A model generated the notes under the pieces. That model saw only the letters and a list, made by a program, of their open reading frames with translations. It ran no database searches and was not told where the DNA came from. A stretch of DNA of 64,000 nucleotides, taken from contig OY821771.1 in assembly GCA_963682175.1 (NCBI GenBank), positions 35,670,201-35,734,200 on the forward strand, read 5' to 3'. Position 1 is the stretch's first letter. Every line of letters begins with the position of its first letter. Below are positions 34,772-45,639 of the stretch, piece by piece. A program made the position numbers and the translations under genes. Source of the DNA: Triglochin maritima (Eukaryota > Streptophyta > Magnoliopsida > Alismatales > Juncaginaceae).

Positions 34772-36537
34772 CACGATGGTGGGAAGTTGTGGTTGGTCGC
34801 GGGAGGTCGGAGACCTTGCTGGCGGCGAGAAACGATGTAAAATCCTTGGCAGGTGCGGGTTGATGTCGTCCAACGGTTGACCGGTGTCTTCGGGCGGTCG
34901 ACCGATTTACTATTTTTGCCCGACTTTAACCATCACCGATCGAACGATGCCTTGTGGCGGTCGACCGGTTGCATGTGTGTTGGTGGGTCGGAGGTTTGCC
35001 TGTTAGTTTTTGGTTGATCATTCCTATTTTTGGGTTCGACCGGAACTTAAGTGAACTTGATTATATTGCATGTTGTTCGACCAATTATTTATCTTGTTTG
35101 ACCGATTAATGACCTAGACAATTAGGATGCCTCTGGTAGTTTTCGGTCGATCGGGACCCCTGAGTCGGTCAATCGATTAGACTTGTATGATTTTGACCAG
35201 ACTTCGGATTTTGTCCCCGTATTCGGTCGACCAGTTTTAGATTGTTGTTCGACCATTGGGACTTAAGTGATGCACAAAGAGTTCAACCGTTGCAGACTTT
35301 CGGTCGACCAAATATATTGGGAACGGTCGACCGGATAACCTTTTTTGGTGGACCGTTTCTGCGCAAAACCGAATTCTCGGACATTATGTTGTATCAACTA
35401 TGTCCACGAAAACCTGTGTCCTCGCTTAGAGCGTGAGCTGGGAGGTGATGACAGGTATGTTGCTCGTGTCTGCCCAGGGACCGTCGTGCGGAAGAGTGTT
35501 GATGTTGGGGTCGTGCCACCTCCATTGATGGATTGTGGTGTAACGTGTTGTTGCTTGACTCTATGTAAAGTAGCAGACCTGAGGGATCGCGGATCCTAAT
35601 GCATGTTGATGCACAGCTCGTAGACCATGATTACCCTGCAGACTACAGTCTGAACCCGTCCGATGTTGTGTCGGACGTATGTTGTACCACCGAGGTTGTG
35701 CCGGCGATGCCGCCGAGGTTTCTGCCGGTAATGATGTTGCCGAAGATGTTTCAGCTTGTGGTTGTGTCATCCGATGTTGTGCCAGACGTATGTTGTACCA
35801 CCGATGTTGTGTCGCCGATGCCGTCGATGTTGTTCCGACGATGATTTCTCGATTGGGCACCTATCAGGGAATGTTTGGACCGACCGGGCTACGGCTCTGT
35901 TGGGGTGGTGTAGACCACAAGGTTACCTTGCGCGGAAGTGCAGACGCTCCTCACCGATCTCTTTGGCTCGAGTAGTCGCGTGTGGGGGTGCGTCGCGTAC
36001 TGTCTGTAAGACCGTGTGTGCCTACGGTAGGTTTCCGAGGGAGACTCGTTGTTGTTGCTAGACTGATGTCCTTGTTGTGACCCTATGAGGGTATTTGTTG
36101 CCGAGGGACTGAGGTCACGTTTTACCCTTGGAGGGGATTTTGTGCATTGCAGATGATGATATGACATGCTACTAGTATGATAGGTTCATTACCGTACAGT
36201 TGCATTCATATAGGTAAGCTTGACATACAAGGTTTCCTAATGGGAAACTCAGGCATTGTTGTTTGATTCATGTTTCAGGACCGCAGTAGGTTCTGTCGGG
36301 TTGTCACAGCGGGCGCACACATTTGGGGTCAGGATCCTCTTCGGACTCTTCGAGGTCTTCATGATTACTTGTATTTGTCTTTCGTTGTATTGATGTAATC
36401 ATGTATTTTGACAAACTTTGTTGTATTGTGGTGCACCGACTGATTATATTTATGAGTAACATTCATGTTTGATGACTCTTGTCTTGTGATCTCGTTTGTT
36501 TAAATTTTTAAATTTTCTGTTGTTTCGGGATGTTACA
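34772..36537 (+). repeat. 3' LTR of G2, second part
   Basis: Resumes with CACGATGGTGGGAAG, matching 19224 onward, and ends GGGATGTTACA. It carries the GGTCGACC array (34875-35355) and the GCCGGCGATG repeats (about 35670-35840). A segment near 35500-35570 (GTTGGGGTCGTGCCACC) has no counterpart at the same place in the 5' LTR, so the two LTRs also differ by an indel. Confidence 0.92.
34875..35355. repeat. GGTCGACC paired-palindrome array in the G2 3' LTR
   Basis: Pairs begin at 34875/34896, 34938/34959, 35145/35166, 35281/35302 and 35325/35347. Spacing is 21, 21, 21, 21 and 22 bp. Individual sites are often degenerate (GGTTGACC, GATCGAAC, GGTGGACC) yet the pitch holds. Confidence 0.88.
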
Positions 36538-36692
36538 ATTAGGAGGGTAACCACTAAGAATATCTAATTTAAATATACTTTAGGAGGGTTTCTAAAAGAT
36601 CAAGGTAAAACAAAACAACGGTGTTCTATATTGCATATGCATACAACTTATACCTTGTAAATATAATTTTTGGGGGATAAATTACAACATTT

Positions 36693-38265
36693 TGTTGGTT
36701 TTTTGGCATATTACTCTTAATTTTGATGATTAACAAATTAATATTATGCATGACTTCAATTAATACATCACATATATCATAATATCAAATTGCATATATA
36801 TAATTTATATTGTTAATAATGTAGGTGCTTAAATTGAAGAATTAATCAAGTTCAAGATAAGGCTTAATCAAGACTTGTAATCAAAGCTCAATGAGAAGAC
36901 AAGTAATTTTCATTTTAGTTAAGTCTTATGATCAAATGTTCACTTGATACACCAAAGGATTATATGACCATATTCGACCGCACAGCCGTCGGTCAACCAA
37001 AATTCTCAAAACAGACGACCAAACTCATTTCGGACAACCGAAACCCTTGAGTCGGTAACTTCTAATCTTTACTTGAATCACTGATTCAGATGACCAAAAG
37101 TCATCCGATCATCTGAAACGTTTGATCAGAGAAATTCCAATATTTACTGGAATTCTCACTTCGGTTGACTGTCCTTTATGCGATCATCCGAGTTTTTTTA
37201 ACTATCGAATTCAAACGTGACTTGCTCCCTTTGGACCACGTGACAAATATCCTTTGAGGATTCTTAACGGACTTATGTTTTTTGTTGTCACGCACAAATC
37301 TTTGAAAACTCAGATTTGTTGTCTATCGGTCCTTCTTAGGTCGACCATTGCCTTTGTTGATTGCTAGTGCGCAACGACTTTTCAACGTGTCAATATAACC
37401 GTTGGACTCACAACGGTTGTTTGATTTCCAACCGTTGGCGCGAGAAGACAAGTTATCGATCCAGACAACAGAAATCGATTTGATCAGAGTCTGACCAATT
37501 CTTACTGTCCACCTTGGAATGGTTAGCCAAACCCCGTTCGGTGAACCAACTTTTAATTGGTCAAATTGAAAAAATTATTGGAAGTTTCTAATATATACGA
37601 TAACCGAACCCTATTGGGTTATCTGAACATGTTATCTTGAGCAAGTCAACTTTTTGTTTCGAACAACCATTCTGCAAACGCTCGACTGAATCGGTGCAGA
37701 TTTCTACCCGAGCTCAAGTTCAATCTTATTTCTCATTGATCCAAATATCACAAACTCTCCTTAATGGCTCTATTTGCTTTGAAGCATATAAAAGCCTCAT
37801 TTAAGAGACAAATAATACAACTTGCTCAAAATCATTCACACTCTTTGTGCTCTCAATTTTCAAGTCTTCAAAGCTCCAACAATTCTCATACTCCATTCAT
37901 TTCACTCGAAGCCCAATTCTAGTTAGAGTTCAATCATTTTCATTATACTCCATCGTGTTGTAAAGTTTTGAGGAAACTCTCTCTCGGATTGTGAGTGGAG
38001 AATCGAGCAAGGCAAGGGTGTTCACAATGCTCAGATTGTAGAGAGTTTATCTTCGACCTAGAACGAAGAGATTAGTGGATACTCGAGTAGGGATCAGATG
38101 ATCGGATGATAGATCACGTGGTGTGATTGAACTTCTATAAAATCTCCGGAATTGACTTGTGGTTTGTAACTTTCTCTCCCATATTCTTTTAATTTTGCAT
38201 TTTTATAGTTGAATTGTATACAAATCTATTCACCCTTCTAAATTAGTGATCGATTCTAGTTACAC
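36693..38265 (+). mobile_element. Solo LTR, family D (resembles SIRE/Maximus copia LTRs)
   Basis: Starts TGTTGGTTTTTTGGC with TTTTGATGATTAACAAA soon after, and ends near CTATTCACCCTTCTAA..TTACAC; both ends recall SIRE/Maximus-type copia LTRs. The probable TATA is GCATATAAAAGCC near 37786. Flanks CATTT (36688-36692) and CATTT (38266-38270) form a target duplication if the LTR ends at 38265, one base past the expected CA. The body (36975-37700) has many divergent short palindromes such as CGGTCAACC, CGGACAACCG and CGGTTGACTG. No coding content. Confidence 0.68.
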
Positions 38266-38270
38266 CATTT

Positions 38271-39262
38271 TCTTGAAATTTTCAGATATTGGACATTAAA
38301 AAGTAATGTAGCCCGAAGTTGATGGTCAATTTTACGTAAAACTTCTAAATGGCTCCCAAGACGTTGGTTGATAAGGACAAACATAATAATGATAGATTTT
38401 GACATCAAAATAATTATAGTAACGCTTATCAGATGGTGCTAACTGCTTTCTACACAATTGAAGTGAAAAATATAAACGTTAAGTATTAGTAACTATGAGT
38501 ATAATCATCATTACTCGTAGAGCACCAAAAAATCAACAAACAATTTGCAAAATAATACACATGTTTTAAGAAATCCTCAAATATTAATCACATAATTAGT
38601 TGCCCTTCATCTCTTACTACATCCGTCCTATTGAATTCGGTCGAAATCTCAACACAAAATATTCTTCATTCCCATCCATAAGGGTTAAGAAAACACAAAA
38701 CTAAACGAAATGCCAATAAAACCAAGATCAACAAACATATCCTACCTCTTCCCATTATTTATCCAAAAAAAAAACCCTCTTCCAAAACATTTTGCTCTCT
38801 TATTATAAAGACCAAGACATTAATATTCCAAAATGTGTGGTCGCTACGAATGATCCAAAGAGGTTCCGAACACTACAGCTCGTGTGAAGAATCTCATGCG
38901 TGTGTGTGTGTCGTTATCGTCCCTCGTGCAACACAAGTGGGACTTCTCTTAAGACAAATTAATCAAAATTAAATCTCCCCATCATGTTCTCTTCTTCTCT
39001 GGCTTGTTTGAGTTGTGTGGCAGACCCCAACCTCCCCATGTTACTATCACTTTCCCTACCAACCCGAGTTGTCCCCCCACCGCCCATACCTCCGATCCAA
39101 TAGCAATCACAAGTCACAAACCTCCTCCTTCAATGTGGTGTATTGTTATTAGAGTGTCAATTAGTCATGTCGTGTAATTTTTCGTGTCATATAATCATGT
39201 TGTTACGAAAATAATTAATATTGTCTATCATGTATGGATATTGGTAACGAGCAAATAACATG

Positions 39263-39326
<64 letters not shown>

Positions 39327-40440
39327 CAAATGTGCACTGTACTTTTTTGCAAGTGCACAAATGTGAAAGCCAAACATGAAGAAAGAACAGACCACATCTA
39401 CAAAAACTATTATAACCAAAATCGTAAATTGTAGTCTCCAGATCTTTTGTGGTGTTCTCAGCCACTGCGATGTCTTACTGGTGATCCGTGAAGAACACAT
39501 CTTCTCTTGCATGTGCATAAGGAAGGTGAACTACAGGAGACTTCCATAATAACATATTTTCCACGTGTATGTGCATGAGGAACTGCTAAGGATGATCAAC
39601 ATTAATTCGCGCATCATTGCACCTATAATTGTTCTTCTCGTTTACTATGCTATTAGCTTGTGCGGTAGTAGTTCTATGTTTGTGTGGTTGTTTTGTATTC
39701 GTAGTTGTGTTAAAGATTTTCGTCTACCAGTGATATCAAATCTTAGGCTTATCATAGGGAGAACACTGTGGAGGTTATTTCAAGTCAAAGATCTATTAAT
39801 TAATTAGATTTACCTCAGCCTCAGAGAGCTTTTCTCATTGTTCATTTTGAAGGACATAATAATTCTGAAGGAGTCAGTTATAGTTAGATTTTCATCCTAT
39901 AAGGATTTTGAGTAATGTGATTTTTTGGTATTGCAAATTAAGTCCTACGTTAAGACCATTGTTAAGATTTTTGTTGATTTTTTGGTTGGTTTATTGGTTT
40001 ATTACTTCTACAAAATCCAAACACATAAGTCTTGGATGAAGACCGACTTTTCTAAGAGATCGTGTTACATACTTTTTATGTTTAGCGGCGTGAGACTCTT
40101 TATAATTTATATAAACATGTCATATTTGTGTTAGTATTGGCTGAATAACATAAGGTATTGGTATCATCACTTTAACAAACAACATAAATTGAGTGGCATA
40201 ACAACTAAATAGGCTAAAAAATATGATATGTGCTTCGGTTTCTTGTAAATATTCAATGAAATTCGAGTAAAAAAATCTTGTCTTTTTATATAAAACTATG
40301 ATATTTTACTTCATCTTATTTCCTCACGATTTGTCATAACAAAATAAATCGTCCACAAAAATCATTTTTGTGTCATATATGAACTTTTTAGGATAAAAAA
40401 TAGCATTCTATTTTTTGCAACAGAAATGGAAGTCTACATT
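38271..40440. other. Intergenic, with one microsatellite
   Basis: No gene supported. A few open frames (for example 39565-39807 and 39925-40134 on the plus strand) have no recognisable domain and are AT-rich. No terminal repeats were found. The block lies between two solo LTRs. Confidence 0.5.
39266..39323. repeat. (AT)29 microsatellite
   Basis: 58 bp of uninterrupted AT repeats bounded on both sides by TGATCA, so the whole block is one perfect palindrome able to form a cruciform. Confidence 0.97.
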
Positions 40441-40875
40441 ACTATTGTAACATCTTCAAGCAACGGAAAATTTTAAAATTTATAAACACTCAATCAACAG
40501 AGGATATTACGCAATAAAAGGGACACAGGTGCACCAACATATATATAATATATATCCGAACATCAGAGTATACAAAAGTTGTGATTACATCAAAAACATA
40601 TACAAAGGAAGCAGTAATCACACGACCTCAACTGAGAGAAAGCTGGATCCGGTAGCAGCGCTCCTCTCCTCGGTCACCACCCCCTAACGCCGATCACGGC
40701 CTGAAAGTAAACATGCAACAATGCCTGAGTTTCCAGAAGGAAACCCCGTATGCCAAACTCTATATGTATGAAATAAAAGCATCCTAGCATGCAATTCTAC
40801 AACCCAAGAAAAGCATCTCAACACGCCCAGCACCAGGGCTCTCTCAAACTCAACCACAGGACACACTACTGGTAC

Positions 40876-41270
40876 GGGGCTCCAGGTCTAATCTCAACCA
40901 ACCGCCGCACCCACCACAGTCACGGGGCTCCAGGTCTAATCTCAACCAACCGTCGCGACACACTCGTCGCCAAGCTGGGCTCCAGGTCTAATCTCAACCA
41001 ACCGCAGCTACCACGACACGACCAAGGGCTCCAGGTCTATTTTCAACCAACCCAAACGTCTAAGGGCTCCAGGTCTATTTTCAACCAACCCCTACGCGCG
41101 GTCCTTGCTCAGGCTCCAGGTCTAATTTCAACCAACCCGAACGCACTACGGAGCTCCAGGTCTAATTTCAAGCAACTCCATACAGACTAGCTGGGCTCCA
41201 GGTCTATTTTCAACCAACCGCAGCTCTCACACAGTTACGGGGCTCCAGGTCTATTTTCAACCAACCACCG
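40876..41270. repeat. Nine interspersed copies of a 26-bp motif
   Basis: The motif GGCTCCAGGTCTAATTTC followed by AACCAACC begins near 40878, 40926, 40978, 41027, 41065, 41111, 41153, 41195 and 41242. Copies are nearly identical (ATCTC, ATTTC or TTTTC variants), while the 15-25 bp between them are unrelated. Not seen elsewhere in this window. Confidence 0.9.
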
Positions 41271-41379
41271 CAAACCTCGTGCACCTCGCACACTTGCCGG
41301 AAGAACATCGGCACCACGACTCGCCCCACACGGGCAACCACGACCATAGCACCTCCATAGTGCAAAACATGACACAAAC

Positions 41380-42057
41380 GGTCGACCGAACCAAAAGTCC
41401 CGGTCGACCGAATCAAGCAAATACAGGGCAATCCACTTCGACCGGCACTCCATCGGTCGACCGATTCCCAACACCACACTCGTTCGGTCGAACCCAAATC
41501 AAGGGACGGTCGACCGTTTAGATGGTCAACTCCCGGTTCAACGAACAAAACGACCAATCGGTCGACCGACAAAGGGGCCCCGGTCGACCGAAAGTCACCA
41601 GGGAAGGATCCCTCAAACCCACAACGAATTCGGTCGAACACCGAGCACATCTCGGTCGACCGAATCTGTCCAGGGAAATATCCCTCACTCGCGCCATGAA
41701 TTCGGTCGAACGCCGAGCACATCTCGGTCGACCGAATTCCTCCACAGCGTTCCCCACGCTCAGCGCACAAGTCTGGTCGACCGAACCCTCATTCGGTCGA
41801 ACCGATCACTATGCTCACTTAAGTCACGGTCGGACGAAAATCAACGAGCGGTCGACCGTTTAGATGGTCTAAGCCCCCAACCGACTTAAGACAGTGCACA
41901 CGGTCGACCGGCAAAGGGGACCCGGTCGACCGAAACTCACCAGGCTTGCCTCCAATGCACAATCGGTCGACCGCCCCACAGGCATCGTTCGACCGATTTG
42001 AGGTAGGGCCCGAATTCTCTTCACGAATGGTTGACCGTTTGCACAAACCGTTCGACC
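41380..42057. repeat. GGTCGACC paired-palindrome array (largest)
   Basis: Pairs start at 41380/41402, 41436/41455, 41486/41508, 41560/41582, 41632/41654, 41704/41726, 41775/41795, 41828/41850, 41902/41924, 41965/41987 and 42029/42050. Spacing is 22 bp in eight of eleven, otherwise 19, 20 and 21. The second member is often the intact CGGTCGACCG while the first may be GGTCGAAC. Pairs recur every 50-75 bp with unrelated sequence between. Confidence 0.93.
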
Positions 42058-42769
42058 GATCAGGTAGTGAAATCTGCTGCATGTTTACTCGCGACGAGCC
42101 GAACGGCCTACCGTCGACTTCCAAATACTCACGGTAATTAAGTGAGCAAGCTTGACATACCTAAAGGTCTGAAGAGACCTTTGAAGAACCACGACGACGC
42201 CTCCACGAGCGCGCCTCCCCAAACACGATCCGTCGACGACTCTCGTGTCCAAACGACGATCAATCACTTCCTCGACACACTCGAGCACTCCAACTCCTCC
42301 ACCAATCCTACCACCACGATCACAGGACACGTGAGGTCGAGAGAGAGAAAAGGAAACGCGAGGGATGGGTTAGCAAAACCACAACTCACCTCCGGCCACC
42401 ACAACGACTCCGAAGAACTCCTCCACCACACGTCGGAGATCACCACCACCTTCCTCGCCGGAGAGCACTGAGAGAGGGAGAGAACGCGAGTGAGAGGGAG
42501 AGAACGCGAGTGAGAGAGAGAGACACGAGAGAGAGTGAGAGAGAGAGACTCACCACAATAAATATCTCCTCCTCCTCTAATCTCAACCATCCAATCCAAT
42601 CCAATCCAATCCATCTCCACCACTCATCTCATCCCCTCTCCATCTCAACCCTCCATCCATCCATCCTCAATCCCAGCCGTCCATCTCCATCTCCATCTCC
42701 CACTAATCTCCACCTAAACAAGATTAAGGCACAATTAGGATTAGAATTAGGCTAGAATCCTACAACTAT

Positions 42770-43308
42770 TGCTTCCGAATATTTCCTGAGTTAATGTCAC
42801 TTTATTAGGCATGTGATGTGTTTGACACAGCAGGTATTTTATTGTATCGATAAACTACCTACAAGTGTTCAATAACATTCTCGAATGCGTTACGATAATG
42901 CATTACGGCTGAAATGGTCCTGATACGGAACGATTATCAACTTTTCTATATTTGTACCATACTGGTATGACGAACACGACTAATGATGAGGTTATTTTTT
43001 TGTTTATATAACACAATCATATTTTGAGTTAAACAAATACGGATGACAATCATATACAAATATGTATCAAGAATTATATTTTGTCCTTATAAGATTCATG
43101 GAAAATCTTGAAATTTAGAATTCAGATACAAATACAAATACAAATTATATACACACACACTTATCGTTTCCAGAACCCTATTTGTTATGACATTTAAACA
43201 TATATTATATTTAATTATTATATGACCAATATCCAATTAAACGAATTCCAATATGACAGTCGGAGTGAATATTATCCGGACAATTTTCACTCCCACATAG
43301 TACAATAC
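42770..43308. other. Intergenic, nothing recognised
   Basis: AT-rich single-copy-looking sequence between the ACTAT duplication and the MULE-1 target site. Before the two MULEs arrived it would have joined 52235 onward, so it is the ancestral distal upstream region of the glycosylase gene. Confidence 0.55.
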
Positions 43309-43318
43309 ATACATTTAA

Positions 43319-43700
43319 GGGGGGGTTTGCTACATTACACCCCGCAGGTGTCCAAATTGGCAATATGCACTCACTATTTCGGTATTGCCGCATATACACC
43401 TAGAAGTCATTCCTATTTGCGCAAATACACCTGGGCCGTTTGTGGGCCCCACAATAGAGAGACGAAGTGAATTGGCCGTTAACGGCCGTCCAAATCAGTT
43501 CGTGATCCGTTTGTTAGGACGTGTGATTTGGGATTGACTGTAGCAAAAAAACTAATCTAAGACCATGATTAAACCATTACAGTGTTGTAATCGCTTTGGA
43601 TCGAATCACTCTGGATGGACTCTGGAATCACTCTGGATTGCCTCTGGATCGACTATGGAATCGACTCTGGAATCAATATGGATCGACTCTCGATCCAGTG
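43319..43700 (+). repeat. Left terminal inverted repeat of MULE-1
   Basis: Pairs with 47100-47501. The outer 180 bp are well conserved; the inner part merges into GGAATCACTCTGGATCGAC repeats and is harder to delimit. Confidence 0.88.
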
Positions 43701-44056
43701 ACTGTAGTAAAACAAATTTTACTAATTGAAGACCATGACGTATTCTGGAATCACTCTAGCCGTATTCTGAGTGTATGTGACGCGTCATACGTCAGAGACC
43801 ACTAAGCAAATATGTGTCTACAAAAGCGGGTTGATCTGGCAATTCCTTTGTAAGTTGAAGTGCAAAGATTCCCGTGATCAGAGGGGAACGACTGTTTAAC
43901 ATCGAGAACTGGACTTACCATTAATACATGAGAAGACGTATCGTAAAGGAATTTGTATGCAAAAAGACCTCCGTATTTGAAAGAGATAAAGTTTCTACAT
44001 AAGTCATACAATTATTTTGAGACGGACATGTTATGAAGCAACAAGCGTGAGTCCAG

Positions 44057-44365
44057 ATGAGTGAAGAGTCAGTACAGAGTAATTCCGGAGGATATCCTAA
44101 CTGTATAGAAAATGAACATCGCCAACGATGTAAGGAGTTGCAGGCTGTGGAGACGTCCATAATGTTCTGCCGGTGGAGAATGACGAACTATGTGGATGAT
44201 TGGAAAAGAGTCATGCGCACTGGAAACCTGGACACATTTAAGACAACTTGTCTAGCCCTTGAAAAACCTTTCTTCAAATTGAAGGACCTCGAGGAGCGGC
44301 GACGCCGGTTGCTAGAGGACTTCATGTCGAGTTATCCCCGCCCTTTTTGGTCTTCATCTGATTAG
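44057..44365 (+). CDS. Unassigned 102-residue ORF in MULE-1
   Basis: MSEESVQSNSGGYPNCIENE opens the frame, which continues through FCRWRMTNYVDDWKRVMRTG and ends PRPFWSSSD before TAG. The composition is protein-like (charged, with a helical LKDLEERRRRLLEDF stretch), but no known domain is recognised. It could be a captured exon. It runs opposite to the Ulp1-bearing gene. Confidence 0.4.
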   Translation: MSEESVQSNSGGYPNCIENEHRQRCKELQAVETSIMFCRWRMTNYVDDWKRVMRTGNLDTFKTTCLALEKPFFKLKDLEERRRRLLEDFMSSYPRPFWSSSD

Positions 44366-44536
44366 GACCTGTAGGATTTTTGTTGTGTCTCGACGTGTAC
44401 TTCCCTTTCAAATTCCCTTCGTAATAAAATTGTGGGCGCCTTTTAAAACTTTGGATGTCTTTCCCTTTGCTGTTTGTTTTTTGGGTTTCATGTTTTATTT
44501 TTAAATTGCAAAATGATTTATGTGAGTCCATACTGG

Positions 44537-45340
44537 TGGTCTTGAAACAAGAGTCAATCCAGACTCAATCCAGAGGTAATCCAACGTGATGCCAGAATGA
44601 ATCCATAATTTATCCAGAGTCATTCCAGTTGGAGACCAGGGGTAGACCACTGTCGAAATTTAGTCCAGAGTCCAAATGACAGAATGAATTCATAATGTAT
44701 CCAGATTCGAATTGCCAAAAAAAATGTGAACCTTTTTAAAACTTTGAACGTGTTTCCTTCTGTTGTTACTTGTTTGGGTTTCTTAATTTAAATATAATAC
44801 AAATTTAATGAGGTGTCTAGAGCCAATCCAGATACAATGAAGGCGTAGTCCAGCCTCATGGGTAATTGAAGAATGTAACCATAAAATATCCAACGGCATT
44901 TCAGGTAATCCATGCCAAAATAAACCCATAATATATCCAGAGTCAATCCAGAAGGAAACCGGGGTCATGCCAGATCCAATCCATTATATTGCCAGAGTCG
45001 GTATTTTCAAAGACGATCCAGAGTGATTCCGTGTTCAATCAATAATTCTGTGTTCAATCAAGCAACGGTCCAGAGTCAATCCAGAGTGATCCCAACGTCG
45101 ATCCAGAGTGATCCCAGAGTCGAACCATAAATTCCAGATTTAATCAAGTAACGACCCATAGTCAATCCAGATTGATTCCAGGATGCACGTGGGGTACGTG
45201 GAGTATCCAGAGTCGAACCATACTCTATCCAGAGTGAATCCAGAGTGATTACAGGATGCACTAAGGATACGTTGAGTGGAACCATAACCTATCCAGCGTT
45301 AGTCCGGAAAGGACTACAAGGTTAAACCAGAGATAATCCA
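44537..45340. repeat. Dispersed GATCCAGAGTGATTCCA-type repeats inside MULE-1
   Basis: Dozens of variants of ATCCAGAGTNATTCCAG occur here, also at 43598-43760 and 47080-47235 inside the terminal repeats. Units of about 20 bp are partly tandem and partly interrupted. Repeats of this kind can bind transposase or arise by copying of the terminal repeats; their role is not known. Confidence 0.8.
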
Positions 45341-45639
45341 TGGACATTCAAGATCGAGACAAGGGTTACAAGATACATGCATTAACAATGACTCATAATG
45401 GACAAGTGACGATTTTAAAAAAAATGTAATCTGTGAAGAGTGTTCCCCTTCTACATATATGGTTCATATCAAACAACTTTACAAAAGAGTCAGAACCAAA
45501 CAATTCTAGTGAGTGTTGGTTAGAGATTTCTAAATCTTGAATCTGAAATCAAGTACATTGCTAATTCTCCCCTAACTGAGTGCAAATATTTGACATCCTC
45601 TTCAAGAGTTGGATCTGCCCCTCCCATTAAGCATCTTAC

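Larger units (their letters stand above)
18834..36537 (+). mobile_element. G2: near-complete Ty3/gypsy chromovirus with element C nested in its 3' LTR
   Basis: 5' LTR 18834-20896, tRNA-iMet primer site 20900, gag-pol 21024-25320, purine-rich tract before 25369, and a 3' LTR split into 25369-25745 and 34772-36537 by element C (25746-34766, duplication CTCAC). Without the insertion G2 is about 8.7 kb. The two LTRs differ at roughly one base in twenty over the first 180 bp by eye, more than the LTRs of the nested element, as expected for the older host. Flanking bases (TTGAT on the left, ATTAG on the right) do not form a target duplication. Confidence 0.93.
40446..42764 (-). mobile_element. Solo LTR, diverged gypsy family A, inverted
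   Basis: 2319 bp from TGTAACATCTTC to AGAATCCTACA, with the perfect target duplication ACTAT (40441-40445 and 42765-42769). It shares with family A the end sequence, the GA/CT microsatellites (about 42470-42550) and the palindrome array, but has a private nine-copy repeat at 40876-41270. Open frames of up to about 186 codons across the array are artefacts of a repeat lacking stops. Confidence 0.92.

Noticed and set aside
39264..39518. Frames with YIYIYI repeats
   Set aside because: Translation of the AT microsatellite.
39925..40134. Possible membrane protein ORF
   Set aside because: Hydrophobic only because the DNA is AT-rich; no homology, no codon pattern and no gene context.
40876..41270. 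CRISPR-like array of spaced repeats
   Set aside because: The repeat-spacer look is inside an LTR with a perfect ACTAT target duplication in a plant genome; there are no cas genes and repeats vary.
41210..41770. 186-codon minus-strand open frame and neighbouring frames
   Set aside because: It runs over the GGTCGACC array; repeats without stops give long frames in several phases, and no domain is recognisable.
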